A DNA stretch of 64,000 nt from Raineyella fluvialis (GTDB lineage: Bacteria; Actinomycetota; Actinomycetes; Propionibacteriales; Propionibacteriaceae). Numbering within the stretch: position 1 is the first letter of the stretch; each line of letters starts with the position of its first letter. Under the pieces are notes generated by a model. The model saw only the letters and a program-made list of their open reading frames with translations, was not told where the DNA came from and made no database searches. The translations under genes were made by a program, and so were the position numbers. Below, in pieces: positions 37,727-46,630 of the stretch. The stretch covers positions 310,001-374,000 of the forward strand of contig NZ_CP045725.1 in assembly GCF_009646095.1 (NCBI RefSeq), written 5' to 3'.

Positions 37727-38056
37727 ATGCCGAAGACGACTGACATCGCCACCTTCGCCGCTGCGTACGAGGCGGGTGCCCCCGTGGTCGACGTCCGGGA
37801 GCCGTACGAGTACGAGGCCGGCCACCTACGTGGCGCGACGCTGATCCCGCTCGGTCAGCTCGGCGCCCGGGCCGGTGAACTCGACAAGAACACCACCACG
37901 TACCTGATCTGTCAGGTGGGCCAGCGCTCACTGCGCGCCGTCGAGGCGCTCGAGGCGGCCGGGTACGACGTCATCAACGTCGACGGGGGGATGAGCGCGT
38001 GGGCCGCCCAGGGTCGGCCGATCGAGCGGGGACCGGAGCAGCGGCCAGGGGCCTGA
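37727..38056 (+). CDS. Single-domain rhodanese
   Basis: 109 residues. Opening VVDVREPYEYEAGHLRGA and the active-site loop CQVGQRS (catalytic Cys, closing Arg) followed by GYDVINVDGGMSAW are the complete rhodanese signature. It carries sulfane sulfur on the Cys. A TATCCT box at 37715-37720 lies seven bases before ATG 37727 with no ribosome site, so the mRNA may be leaderless. Confidence 0.92.
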   Translation: MPKTTDIATFAAAYEAGAPVVDVREPYEYEAGHLRGATLIPLGQLGARAGELDKNTTTYLICQVGQRSLRAVEALEAAGYDVINVDGGMSAWAAQGRPIERGPEQRPGA

Positions 38057-38182
38057 AGGCTCCGATGCTCCTGCGGCACAGAAAGACACCTCAGCTGGGG
38101 TAACAGAGGAATAGACGCGGAGCCCCTCCCGTTGACGACGATGACGCACCGCGCGCCTCAGCACGCCAGCAGAGGGAGAGCC

Positions 38183-39263
38183 ATGACAACCCAACACGAG
38201 ATCCCACCGCAGGCGGCCCTCCCCCGATCCCTGAGCCTGCGCCAGCTGATCGGCAACGGCCCTGCACTCCTTCCTTCCCGGCGTGCCCGCGTGGGCCTTC
38301 ACCGCCCTCGCGGTCCTCGTCACCACCGCGGTGAACCTCGCGGGCGGCAAGTCGATCGCCCGGGCGGCCGCAGCCGTCGTCATCGCGGAGGTGGCGGTGC
38401 TCGGCATCGTCCTCGTCGGGGCCCTCGCGGTCCTGGCGACATCGGGAGCGCGCCAAGGCCTCGCCGCGCCGTTCGTCGGTGTGGGCGGCTTCTCCGGCAC
38501 CGCAGTCATCGGCACGGTCTCGATCGCGGCCATGGCCTATCTCGGCTTCGACGCGATCGCGACGTTCGCCGAGGAGTCCGCCGGCGGGGCCAAGGCCGTG
38601 GGCAAGGCGATGCTCGCGTGCCTCGTGATCGCCGGACTCCTGTTCCTCCTGCAGAGCTACGTCATCCAACTGCTCACCCCGGCGACTCCCGCAGCTCTCG
38701 CCGCGGATCCGTCGTCGGAGGGCACGCTGTTCTACGACGTGATCCGCACCCAGGTCGCGCCGTGGCTCGCCACGCTGCTGGCCGTGGCCAAGGCGATCGG
38801 GGCGAGCTTCGCCGGGATGATGGGCCTGGCCGCCGGCTCCCGTGTGGTCATGACCATGGCCCGCGACGACCGCTTCCCCCGCGCCTTCTCCCGCGTCACG
38901 GCCCGCACGGGATCTCCCGCGCTCGCGACGACGCTCGTCACCGCGGTCACCCTCGTCCTGGCGGTGTGGGCCGCGTACGCACCCGACGGCCTGGACCTGC
39001 TCGCCTCGACCGTCTCGATCGGGGCGCTGAGCGCCTTCATCCTGCTGCACGCCTCGGTCATCGGCTACTTCGCCGTCCGCCGACGCAGTGGCCGGCGCGT
39101 CCTCCACATCGCCGTGCCCGCACTGGCGATCGTGGTCCTAGGAGTGATCGTCGTGTTCGCGAGCCGGAACGCCCTCCTCGTCGGGGCCGGGTGGTTCGTG
39201 ATCGGTGCCGTCGCCGCTACCGTGCAGTACGCCCGCGGCCGGCGGCGCGGCGTCGCCCGCTGA
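38183..39263 (+). pseudogene. APC-family amino-acid permease with internal deletion
   Basis: ATG 38183 with AGGGAG upstream encodes a normal cytoplasmic start (PRSLSLRQLIGNG), as in APC permeases. The next part then jumps into another frame at a point equal to about the fourth membrane span (LPGVPAWAFTALAVLVTTAVN) and runs intact to 39263 (FLGFDAIATFAEES region and later spans). Roughly the first three spans, about 110 residues, are missing, so a real deletion has occurred around 38255-38280. The product is unlikely to transport. Confidence 0.75.
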
Positions 39264-39304
39264 CCACCGACGTCACTCTCTCGTTACGTACCGAAAGGGC
39301 TCCC

Positions 39305-39681
39305 ATGGCCGACTTCTACACCACCACCGCCACCCACACCGGGCCCGAACAGTTCTCCGTGACCAACGGCACCACCACCGTCACCTCCGATGCGAGTTTC
39401 CGCCCGACCGAGTTGCTGCTCGCCTCGCTCAGCTCCTGCATCCTGTGGACCGTGGTGGACTTCGCCGAACGCAACGCGATCGAGCTCTCCGGCGAGGCCA
39501 GCGTGACCGCGGCCGGCACCATGACCAACCGGCCGCGGCGCATGGGCGAGATCCGCGTGGAACTCAGGCTCCCGAGGGCCTGAGCGAGAGGCAGCGCGAG
39601 GTCTTGCTACGCGCCGGCCGGCACTGCCCCGTGCACGCCACGCTCGCGAACTCCCCCGAGATCACCATCGACCTCGCCTGA
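39305..39681 (+). pseudogene. OsmC-family protein, one apparent frameshift
   Basis: Restored length about 125 residues. The first frame gives TTTVTSDASFRPTELLLASLSSC (quoted: PTELLLASLSSC, the first redox Cys) and an RPRRMGEIRVE strand. It ends early at 39583. One extra C in the CCC run near 39571-39574 restores EGLSERQREVLLRAGRHCPVHATL (HCPVHATL with the second Cys) to the stop at 39681. These thiol peroxidase-like proteins reduce organic hydroperoxides. Follows the damaged permease by 41 bases. Confidence 0.8.
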
Positions 39682-39688
39682 TTACACC

Positions 39689-40369
39689 TCACGCTTCGGC
39701 GCGCCACCAGTGGCGCGACGCCCACGCGGCCAGCACGGCACCGGCGGTGTTGACCAGGACGTCGTCCACCGAGGAGACGCGGTCCAGCCGCAGGACGTAC
39801 TGCGCGGTCTCGACCAGCACCGAGCAGCTTGCGACCAACGCCGCGACCCGAGGGATCGATGCCAGCCGCGGGAAGCGCAGCGGGGCGAAGAACCCCAGCG
39901 CCGCGAACACGAGCAGGTTGCCGCCGATCTGCATCGTCGCTGACAACGGGCCACTGGCCAGGATCGCGAGCAGGTCCCGCAGCGGGACCAGGCTCACCCG
40001 CTCCGGGACGACGCCGGCCCCGGAGCCGGGTAACAGGGTGATCCAGACCCACGGCACCGTCCCGTAGACCATGCCGACCTCCGCCAGCGACGTCCGCCAT
40101 GGCGACGTGATGCCAGCTGCTTTCCGGCGGCGGGCCAGGGCCCACACCGCGAGCGCCGCTACGGGGAGGGCGGCCACCGCCAGGAGCACCACGCCGTTGA
40201 ACGTGCCGAACACCCCGTGCCATCCCCTGCGCAACGGCAGCAACAGCATCCTCAGCACCACGTCGAACGGGAAGAACGCAGCGATCGCCACACCAATGAT
40301 CGCCAGGCCGCCCCACACGATCCTGCGCGTCCGGGTGGCTTCGGCGGTGAGTGAGACGTCGCTGCGCAT
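39689..40369 (-). CDS. VanZ-like membrane protein
   Basis: 226 residues from ATG 40369 (40381 is an alternative). Five hydrophobic segments, with the VanZ-type end: NLLVFAALGFFAPLRFPRL, then VLVETAQYVLRLDRVSSVDDV (quoted VETAQYVL and SSVDDVLVNTAGAVLG-like VNTAGAVLAAW). VanZ relatives include low-level teicoplanin resistance proteins, but most act in unknown envelope roles. Convergent with the OsmC gene, seven bases apart. Confidence 0.82.
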   Translation of the reverse strand: MRSDVSLTAEATRTRRIVWGGLAIIGVAIAAFFPFDVVLRMLLLPLRRGWHGVFGTFNGVVLLAVAALPVAALAVWALARRRKAAGITSPWRTSLAEVGMVYGTVPWVWITLLPGSGAGVVPERVSLVPLRDLLAILASGPLSATMQIGGNLLVFAALGFFAPLRFPRLASIPRVAALVASCSVLVETAQYVLRLDRVSSVDDVLVNTAGAVLAAWASRHWWRAEA

Positions 40370-40418
40370 GACCCCATTCAAGCCGCAGGCCGGTAATCGC
40401 CGGCGCCCGGCCGGGGCT

Positions 40419-40603
40419 TCCCGCGGACCATCCGCGTTCCCGCGGACCTTCAGGGTCGCCGCGGACCTTCAGGGTTCCCGCGGACCTTCAGGGTTCCCGC
40501 GGACCTTCAGGGTCGCCGCGGATGTTCATGGCTTCCCGCGGACATCATGCGATCCGCGGGGAGGCACCAAGATCCGCGGGGAGCTGGACGGTCCGCGGGA
40601 GGC
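40419..40603. repeat. Array of CCGCGG-containing 19-bp repeats
   Basis: Four 19-bp units follow directly from 40438 to 40513 (TTCCCGCGGACCTTCAGGG or TCGCCGCGGACCTTCAGGG), flanked by degenerate units. From 40553 the module turns round (ATCCGCGGGGAGG twice, TCCGCGGGAGG once). The same module forms the nested hairpin at 35.8 kb. It lies between two minus-strand genes, downstream of the LOG-like gene's neighbour promoter; it is not a CRISPR. Confidence 0.8.
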
Positions 40604-40621
40604 AACCCTCATGCCCGGGGC

Positions 40622-41089
40622 TCAGTCACCGAGGACGGCCGCCACTGCCTGCGCGGCGCCACCGACCCGCAACGGCCCGTCCTCCGGGAGGTCCCAGCAC
40701 TCGATCGCCACGATCGGCACGCCGGTCCGGACAGCAAGGGCCACCTCGCTGAGCCAGCTGCAGCCCACCGCGATCACGGCGTCACCACTGCGCACCAACA
40801 ACGCGTTGCGCATCTCCCCCAGACCGGTCGGCAGGGCCACGGTCAGGTACGGGTTCGCTTCGCTGCGGTCAGGGCCGGGAAGCAGGCCGACCGTGATGCC
40901 GCCGGCCTCGTACGCCCCGCGGCTCGCCGCCTCCATCACACCGCCGAGGCCACCGGAGAGCACGACCGCTCCGCGAGCTGCAAGCAGCCGTCCGACCTCG
41001 CGGGCCTGCGCCAGGAGTGCCGGCGACACGTCGTGTCCCGGTCCGACGACGGCGACGTACGTCCCCGATCCCGATCCCGATCCCGTCAT
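40622..41089 (-). CDS. TIGR00725/LOG-like Rossmann-fold protein
   Basis: 155 residues from ATG 41089 (AGGGA nine bases before; 41131 is an alternative). TYVAVVGPG, then LLAARGAVVLSGGLGGVMEAASRGA (quoted VVLSGGLGGVMEAA) and GITVGLLPG, as in the lysine-decarboxylase-like nucleotide-binding family. The full PGGxGTxxE catalytic motif of cytokinin LOG enzymes is not seen, so a nucleotide-binding role of unknown substrate is likely. Confidence 0.8.
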   Translation of the reverse strand: MTGSGSGSGTYVAVVGPGHDVSPALLAQAREVGRLLAARGAVVLSGGLGGVMEAASRGAYEAGGITVGLLPGPDRSEANPYLTVALPTGLGEMRNALLVRSGDAVIAVGCSWLSEVALAVRTGVPIVAIECWDLPEDGPLRVGGAAQAVAAVLGD

Positions 41090-41201
41090 GCGGTCGTTCC
41101 CTGGTCGCTCATCGGCCTGTGCGAACGCCACGCCTGGCCACCGGTCCCGGACCTGAGGACGAACGTCGGCATGTCACCTCCCGCGCTGCGCGACAGCCGC
41201 C

Positions 41202-41879
41202 TCAGCGTACGACCTTGAAGTCGAACAGGCTCGTGCCCAAGGTCCTCGCCAGGCTGAGCCAGACCGGGAGCATCATCTCCGGGCCCCGGGCAGTCTCGAT
41301 ACCACCGAGGTCGATCACGTCGTCGTGGCCGACGTCGGTCAGCAGCCCCACGACTGTGGCCTTGGCCTCGGTGTCGTCCCCGGAGAGGAACACGGTGAAG
41401 GACGCGCCGAGCGACCGGGGGTCGACCATCAGGTCGGCGGTGACGGTGTTGAGCGCCTTGACGACCCGGGCCTCCGGGAAGGCGCGCTGGATGGTCTCGC
41501 CGAGGGAGTCGGTGTCCTTGACGAACAGCGTGGGCGGGTAGCCGGCGGAGAAGTCGAGCGGGTTGGAGACGTCGAGGAGCACCTTGCCGGCCAGGTTGGC
41601 GGCGCCGGCGAGGCGAAGGACCTCCATGGACGCGGCCCCGTTGGAGGCATTCACCACCAGGTCGGCCGCGGACGCCGCGTCGGCGAACGTGGCGAGCCCG
41701 ATGTCGCCGTGCGACGCCTGCCACGCGCTGAACGGCGGCCTGCCCATGCCGTCGGCCCCGGTCCGGGCCGACGTCGCCGCGGGGTCACGGGTGCCAACGA
41801 CCACGGTGTGGCCGAGCTCGTGCAGGCGGGCCGCGAGGGCCCGGCCCACCATGCCGGTGCCGAGTACCGCGATGTTCAT
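41202..41879 (-). CDS. NADPH-dependent F420-reductase-like oxidoreductase
   Basis: 225 residues. N-terminal Rossmann motif MNIAVLGTGMVGRALAARL with VVVGTRDP, then LLDVSNPLDFSAG and VVKALNTVTADLMVDP. These match the NADP-binding domain family related to F420H2:NADP oxidoreductase. GAAGGAGG precedes ATG 41879. Just upstream is the second copy of the 44-bp site found before the hydrolase-cupin gene, so the two may be coregulated. Confidence 0.87.
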   Translation of the reverse strand: MNIAVLGTGMVGRALAARLHELGHTVVVGTRDPAATSARTGADGMGRPPFSAWQASHGDIGLATFADAASAADLVVNASNGAASMEVLRLAGAANLAGKVLLDVSNPLDFSAGYPPTLFVKDTDSLGETIQRAFPEARVVKALNTVTADLMVDPRSLGASFTVFLSGDDTEAKATVVGLLTDVGHDDVIDLGGIETARGPEMMLPVWLSLARTLGTSLFDFKVVR

Positions 41880-41900
41880 GGCGACCTCCTTCGGACGGAA

Positions 41901-41944
41901 ACCACGTGTGACCGTGGTCTCTCCGGATGCTACGGACGGTAGCA
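41901..41944 (-). promoter_or_regulatory. 44-bp conserved regulatory site, copy B
   Basis: Starts ACCACGTGTGACCGTGGTCT and ends TGCTACGGACGGTAGCA (plus strand). ACCACG/CGTGGT and TGCTAC/GTAGCA are both perfect dyads here. Its edge is 22 bases from the oxidoreductase start on the minus strand, so it overlaps the promoter or leader. Confidence 0.62.
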
Positions 41945-41947
41945 CCG

Positions 41948-42568
41948 TCACGCCGCGACGATGTCCCCGTTGCGCGGCAGGCGTCCGTCGAAGCTGATCG
42001 GCAGCGCCTTGGCCCGCTCGGGGTCGAGGTGGTCCATGGCCTGGAGGTGGACGTGGGGTTCGGTGCTGTTGCCGGAGTTGCCGCAGGCACCGACCGCGTC
42101 GCCGACCGCAACCCTGCCGCCGAGGGCGACGAGGATGCTCCCGCGACGCAGGTGACACAGGGCGACGAGCACGCCGGGTGCGGCCTCGATGACGACGGAG
42201 TTGCCGGTGAGTGCGGTGGGTCCGGCCGCGGCTCGTTCGCGTTGGGTCAGGGCGTAGCGCACCGACGGCAGGCCGCGGTAGGCGTCGTGGTCGGATTCGC
42301 CGTCGTGGACGGCGACAACCGTGCCGGCGACGGGCGCCAGCACCGGCCAGCCGAATCCGACGAACACCTCCGGAGGCTCGGGCCACAGGACCGATCGCAG
42401 CGTGTACGGGGCGGAACGGCTCCGGGTGTCGACCGGCACGAAGTCGATGGCATACGTAGTGGCGTACAGGTCGGTGCCGTGGCTGGGCACCCGGTTGGCG
42501 GGACTGTTGCGGACCTGGCACCGGCCACGGAACGGGTAGGCCAGGGCGATCGGCTGCCGGGTGTCCAC
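41948..42568 (-). CDS. M23-family metallopeptidase (LytM-like)
   Basis: 206 residues from GTG 42568, the most probable start. Zinc-site pieces: an HGTDLYATTYAIDFV (His and Asp) and late EPHVHLQ (HxH). Between them APVAGTVVAV and GNSGNSTEPHVH are typical of M23 peptidases, which cut peptidoglycan peptides. No signal peptide was seen with this start, so an intracellular or differently exported form is possible. Confidence 0.82.
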   Translation of the reverse strand: MDTRQPIALAYPFRGRCQVRNSPANRVPSHGTDLYATTYAIDFVPVDTRSRSAPYTLRSVLWPEPPEVFVGFGWPVLAPVAGTVVAVHDGESDHDAYRGLPSVRYALTQRERAAAGPTALTGNSVVIEAAPGVLVALCHLRRGSILVALGGRVAVGDAVGACGNSGNSTEPHVHLQAMDHLDPERAKALPISFDGRLPRNGDIVAA

Positions 42569-42681
42569 ACCCCTAACGCTATTCCTCGGCCGGACCGTCA
42601 CCTTCGGCCCGGCTCGGCTCACGCGCCGGATCGGATACCTGACCCGCAGATCGCGCGGCCCCCGCGAATAGCAGACCCAGG

Positions 42682-43542
42682 TCAGGCCGCGGTGAGCGTA
42701 CGCATCTCCTCGTCCGTCAACTGGAGGTCTGCCGCGGCGCAGTTGGCCTCGAGGTGGGCGACGCTCCCGGTCCCGGGGATCGGCAGCATCACGGGCGATC
42801 GACGCAGCAGCCAGGCGAGTGCGACCTGCGACGGGGTGGCTCCCTGATGGGCACGTACGACGTCGTCCAGCGGACCGCCCGGCTGGGCGAGGTGACCCGC
42901 ATCCATCGGCGCCCACGGGATGAAGCCGATCCCCTCGGACTCGCAGTACTCCAGTACGTCCTCGCTGGAGCGGTCCGAGAGGTTGTAGCGGTTCTGCACC
43001 GAGGCGACGACAAGACCGGCGCCCTGGGCGGCCTTGATCTCCTCGACGCCCACCTGGGAGAGCCCGACGAGGCGGACCAGGCCCTCGTCGACGAACTCCT
43101 TGATCACCCCGAACTGCTCCTCGCGGGGCACCTTCGGATCGATGCGGTGCAGCTGCCACAGCGGGATCTGCTCCAGGCCGAGGCGGCGCAGCGACATCTG
43201 CACGCACTGGCGCAGGTACTCCGGCCTCCCCACGGGGACCCATTGGCGCGGTCCCTGACGGGTGAACCCGCCCTTCGTCGCGATCACCACGTCGCCGTAC
43301 CCGTCGCCTTGGTGCAGGGCCTCGAAGATCAGGTTCTCCGAGTCGTACGGACCGTACGAATCCGCCGTGTCGATGAAGTCCACGCCGAGGTCGACGGCCC
43401 GGCGCAGCACCCGGATCGCCTCGTCGTGGTCGGCGGGCGGGCCCCAGACCCCCTCGCCCGTGATGCGCATAGCGCCGAAGCCGAGACGTGTGACCTGCAG
43501 CTGTCCGGCCAACTGGAACGTGCCCGATTGTGCGACTGTCAT
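42682..43542 (-). CDS. Aldo/keto reductase
   Basis: 286 residues. [16 protein letters not shown] at the start, catalytic Asp and Tyr in [15 protein letters not shown], Lys in VIATKGGF, His in [11 protein letters not shown], and a C-terminal NADPH-site region [14 protein letters not shown]. It uses NADPH to reduce carbonyl compounds in the cytosol; closest in look to the YajO/PdxI-type group. Complete length, ATG start at 43542. Ten bases from the Fic gene. Confidence 0.9.
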   Translation of the reverse strand: MTVAQSGTFQLAGQLQVTRLGFGAMRITGEGVWGPPADHDEAIRVLRRAVDLGVDFIDTADSYGPYDSENLIFEALHQGDGYGDVVIATKGGFTRQGPRQWVPVGRPEYLRQCVQMSLRRLGLEQIPLWQLHRIDPKVPREEQFGVIKEFVDEGLVRLVGLSQVGVEEIKAAQGAGLVVASVQNRYNLSDRSSEDVLEYCESEGIGFIPWAPMDAGHLAQPGGPLDDVVRAHQGATPSQVALAWLLRRSPVMLPIPGTGSVAHLEANCAAADLQLTDEEMRTLTAA

Positions 43543-43551
43543 GAGTCGACC

Positions 43552-44790
43552 CTAGTGCTGTTCTCGGGCGTCGCCCTTCCGGAGCGTGCGTCGTCCGGCT
43601 CGGGCGGCGAACCGGTCCAGCGCCTCGGTCAGCCCCGGAACGGTCCACACCGTCGATCCACGGATCGGCTTCTCCGGACGGATGATTCCGGCCTCGACCA
43701 GACGGTCCAGGATCCGATAGGCACTCGAGGTCGAGACCCCCCGGTCGGTGACCATCTGCGCGGTGAACGCCGGTTCACTTGCGCACAGCTCGGCCAGCGT
43801 GAGCAGGTTGGCCGTACGTCGCTGCGCGGTGGCGAGCACCGAATCGCGTACGGCCTGCACCTCATCGCGCAGGAGGACCGCATTGTCGACGGCCCGTCGC
43901 GCGGCATAGGCGAAACGTTCGACAATCGGGGCGAGATCGCCGAGTCGGTAGGCGGTCAGGGCGGCGAAGTACTCCTCTGTGTCGACCAGCAGACCGGAGG
44001 AGATCGGCACCGACATGTGCGTCGTCACCGCCCTTCGCCGCAGGATCGCGCTCACCAGAGCCCGACCGGTCCGGCCGTTACCGTCGGTGAAAGGGTGGAT
44101 CGTCTCGAACTGGGCGTGTGCGATCGCTGCTTGGACCAGGGGCTGGATGTCGTCGCGCCGGATGAAGCCGACCAGATCGGCGATGTCGCTCTGGATGGCA
44201 TCCGGGTGGACACCGACGTGTGCGGCTGTGACCGGTGATTGGCCGCCGATCCACACCCATTCCCGACGGAAGCGTCCGGCGTTGTCGGGATCGTCGCCAC
44301 CGTCCAACCGCTCGTGCATGGCCAGGATGGTGGTCGCGCTGATGCGATCGGCCAGGTCGACTGCCGCACGCAGTGCCGCGGTGTTGCGGGCGATCATCGT
44401 CGCATTCGGGCGGCTGGAGTCGCCCAGTGCGGCCAGGGCGATCCGGCGCGCGTTCGCGGTCAGGTGCTCGATCTGGGAGCTGGCAGCCGATTCGCTGCGC
44501 AACAGCACCGAGGAGAAGGGCACCCCCCAGCCCAAGGAATCCCTGTCGAAGGCCTGCATCCTCGTCAGTGCATCGTCGGCGTCGGACAGCACCTCACCGC
44601 TGACCGGCGGCTCGAGGGCGGCGATGTGGGGGACGACGGCATAGTGGAAGGTGCCTCGGTTGGCCGCACGTTGGCGGCGGCTCGCCGCGGGGTCGGGTCG
44701 GTCCCAGTCGGCCTGACCGTACTGGAGGGACGGCCAGGAATTGGGCGCGGTGGCCGGTGTCGCAGTCTGGTGTTCGGCTGGCCGCTGCAT
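43552..44790 (-). CDS. Fic-domain protein (AMP transferase) with Fic_N and winged helix
   Basis: 412 residues. Fic motif HPFTDGNGR at 232-240 followed by TGRAL is fully conserved (catalytic His and the GNGR loop). Upstream at 104-109 SSQIEH fits the N-terminal inhibitory helix (S/T-x-x-x-E-G/N), except for His in place of Gly/Asn. The last 100 residues resemble a winged-helix (SSAYRILDRLVEAGII). Such proteins AMPylate target proteins and are kept off by the inhibitory Glu. A palindrome lies just before the start. Confidence 0.9.
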   Translation of the reverse strand: MQRPAEHQTATPATAPNSWPSLQYGQADWDRPDPAASRRQRAANRGTFHYAVVPHIAALEPPVSGEVLSDADDALTRMQAFDRDSLGWGVPFSSVLLRSESAASSQIEHLTANARRIALAALGDSSRPNATMIARNTAALRAAVDLADRISATTILAMHERLDGGDDPDNAGRFRREWVWIGGQSPVTAAHVGVHPDAIQSDIADLVGFIRRDDIQPLVQAAIAHAQFETIHPFTDGNGRTGRALVSAILRRRAVTTHMSVPISSGLLVDTEEYFAALTAYRLGDLAPIVERFAYAARRAVDNAVLLRDEVQAVRDSVLATAQRRTANLLTLAELCASEPAFTAQMVTDRGVSTSSAYRILDRLVEAGIIRPEKPIRGSTVWTVPGLTEALDRFAARAGRRTLRKGDAREQH

Positions 44791-44824
44791 GTCACCTCCT
44801 GATGGGAACAGCGTATGTCCAGTT

Positions 44825-44847
44825 TCTCATTAAGGTTGCTAATGAGA
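44825..44847. promoter_or_regulatory. Palindrome upstream of the Fic gene
   Basis: TCTCATTA and TAATGAGA, a perfect 8-bp inverted repeat around seven bases, 35 bases upstream of the Fic start and in an AT-rich patch. The winged-helix part of the Fic protein could bind it for self-control; that is inference. Confidence 0.5.
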
Positions 44848-45041
44848 GCTTCCGCGCGCGTATTCCCATTAGCGGCGGTTGGCGGTCGATCGCTGATTGC
44901 TGAAGGCTGGAGCGCAAGCAGTTCGGTTCACTATCGACATCGTGCTGCAAGGTTTGGGACTCTCGCCGGAGGATTGATGACGACGGGTCGTCACCGCTCC
45001 CTCGACTGCCTTCCGCTCCCGCCTTCTCTTCGGAGGTTGCC

Positions 45042-46316
45042 GTGTCCGATCTCGCTGATGCCGTGCTGCCGCTGGTCCGTACGCGCGCCGACTTGCACCG
45101 CTGGAGCGCTGCCAACGCGTACGGAAGCCAGCTACAGGGGGCCGTGGACATGCTCCGACAGGCCGCCCAGGACGAACCCGCCGACCAGGTGCTCGGGGTG
45201 ACCCAACGGGCGATCGCCAGTGCGCTGCGGGTGATCTGGCGAGCCGATGACTCCAGCGGCATCATCGGCGACGCCATCAGGGACCTGCTCGACCTGCACG
45301 CCGAACTGGCCAGGGCCGCACAACCCCCAGCAGCCAAGCTCGTGGACTGGATGGTCAACTTCCAGTTCGTCCAGGAGGTCGACTACTTCGAGATCGACCC
45401 GGTCGCGTACGCTCCGGCCCTCGGCGAGAAGGGGCTGGCGCGGTACCGGGCCAAGCTGGCCGAGATCGCCGACACGCTGGGCCCGGAACTGACCGACGAA
45501 CAGGAGGCTGCGCTCTGGGCCCAGCGGGCGACGGACCCGGAGAGCTGGGAGCGTCGGGCCAACGATCGTCACGTACGGTTCACGCTGGCCTGGAACGCGC
45601 GACGGCTCGCGGTCTGGGACCGTGACGTAGCGGCGATCATCGCGACCCACGCGCGCGACCGCAGGGTCGCCGCCTGGCTTACCGACACTGCCGAAGCCCT
45701 CGCGGAGGTCGGCGAGTTCGACCTGGCCATCGACTGGGCACGGCAGGCCACTGAGTTCGGTCCGGGCCACCAGTCGGTTGCCGCGGCCGCGTACTGGTGC
45801 ACGCTGCTGGCCGAGCACCGCCCGCAGGATGAGCTGGCTGCGAGGCTCGAGGTGTTCCGACGCTGGCCCACGGCCGGCCACGCCGGTGCCGTACACAAGG
45901 CGGCCGGCGATGCCTGGCCCGACCATCGCGACGCGGTGATGGTCGGACTGGAGCAGCATCCCCGCGAGGCCGTCGCCTTCACCCTGCACCACCTGGCGGA
46001 CGTCCCCTTGGCCTGGACGCTGGCCCACTCGCTCGGCCTGGACGACCCCCAGCTGTGGGACGAGCTCGCCACCGCGTACGAGAAGATCGATCCGGTCGCA
46101 GCCCTCGCGGTGCACACCGCGCGGGTCGTGGCGGACCTCGAGATCGCGGATGCCAAGCGCTACCGCGCCGCGGCTCGGCGGCTCGCCAGGATGCGTACAC
46201 TTGCCCGCAAAGCTGACCAGGTGGCCGAGATTGACCAGCTGATCGCCGAACTCCGCGCCACGCACCGTCGACGGCCACGCCTGCAGTTGGAATTCGACCG
46301 GGCCAGGCTGCCGTGA
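45042..46316 (+). CDS. Large helical protein, DUF6880-like
   Basis: 424 residues from GTG 45042 (GGAGG six bases upstream). The protein is almost entirely alpha-helical with TPR-like pieces (TEALAEVGEFDLAIDWARQA; RLARMRTLARKADQVAEIDQL, each within the length limit as shown). It resembles the C-terminal helical part of SWIM-zinc-finger-associated proteins (DUF6880 as I recall the family). No catalytic motif seen. Divergent to Fic. Confidence 0.65.
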   Translation: MSDLADAVLPLVRTRADLHRWSAANAYGSQLQGAVDMLRQAAQDEPADQVLGVTQRAIASALRVIWRADDSSGIIGDAIRDLLDLHAELARAAQPPAAKLVDWMVNFQFVQEVDYFEIDPVAYAPALGEKGLARYRAKLAEIADTLGPELTDEQEAALWAQRATDPESWERRANDRHVRFTLAWNARRLAVWDRDVAAIIATHARDRRVAAWLTDTAEALAEVGEFDLAIDWARQATEFGPGHQSVAAAAYWCTLLAEHRPQDELAARLEVFRRWPTAGHAGAVHKAAGDAWPDHRDAVMVGLEQHPREAVAFTLHHLADVPLAWTLAHSLGLDDPQLWDELATAYEKIDPVAALAVHTARVVADLEIADAKRYRAAARRLARMRTLARKADQVAEIDQLIAELRATHRRRPRLQLEFDRARLP

Positions 46317-46371
46317 GTGCGACCTTGACCCTCACCGTCATCGCGTGCACTTTTCTGTACAGGGGGTCACG

Positions 46372-46629
46372 ATGAAGACGATGAGCTACACCGAGTCCCG
46401 GGCCCGCTACGCCGAGGTCCTGGATGCCGTCGTCAACGACCGCGAGGAGGTCGTCATCACCCGCGCCGGACACGAGCCCGTGGTGATCGTCTCCCTGGAG
46501 GACTACGAGTCGCTGCGCGAGACCGCCTATCTGATGCGTTCCCCGGCCAACGCACGACGCCTCCTTGACGCGATGGAGCGCCTCGAAAGCGGTGGCGGTC
46601 AGCAGCACGATCCAGTGGAGACGGACTGA
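46372..46629 (+). CDS. YefM/Phd-type antitoxin
   Basis: 85 residues from ATG 46372 (GGGGG before it). YTESRARYAEVLDAVVNDRE, then VVITRAGHEPVVIVSLEDYESL, shown as VVIVSLEDYESL: the classical Phd/YefM DNA-binding half. The acidic C-terminal tail binds the toxin. The toxin gene starts one base after the stop. In the family the pair represses its own promoter. Confidence 0.9.
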   Translation: MKTMSYTESRARYAEVLDAVVNDREEVVITRAGHEPVVIVSLEDYESLRETAYLMRSPANARRLLDAMERLESGGGQQHDPVETD

Positions 46630-46630
46630 C

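Noticed and set aside
40419-40603. Regular 19-bp repeats resembling a small CRISPR array
   Set aside because: Units follow each other directly with no unique spacers, units change orientation, and no cas gene is near.
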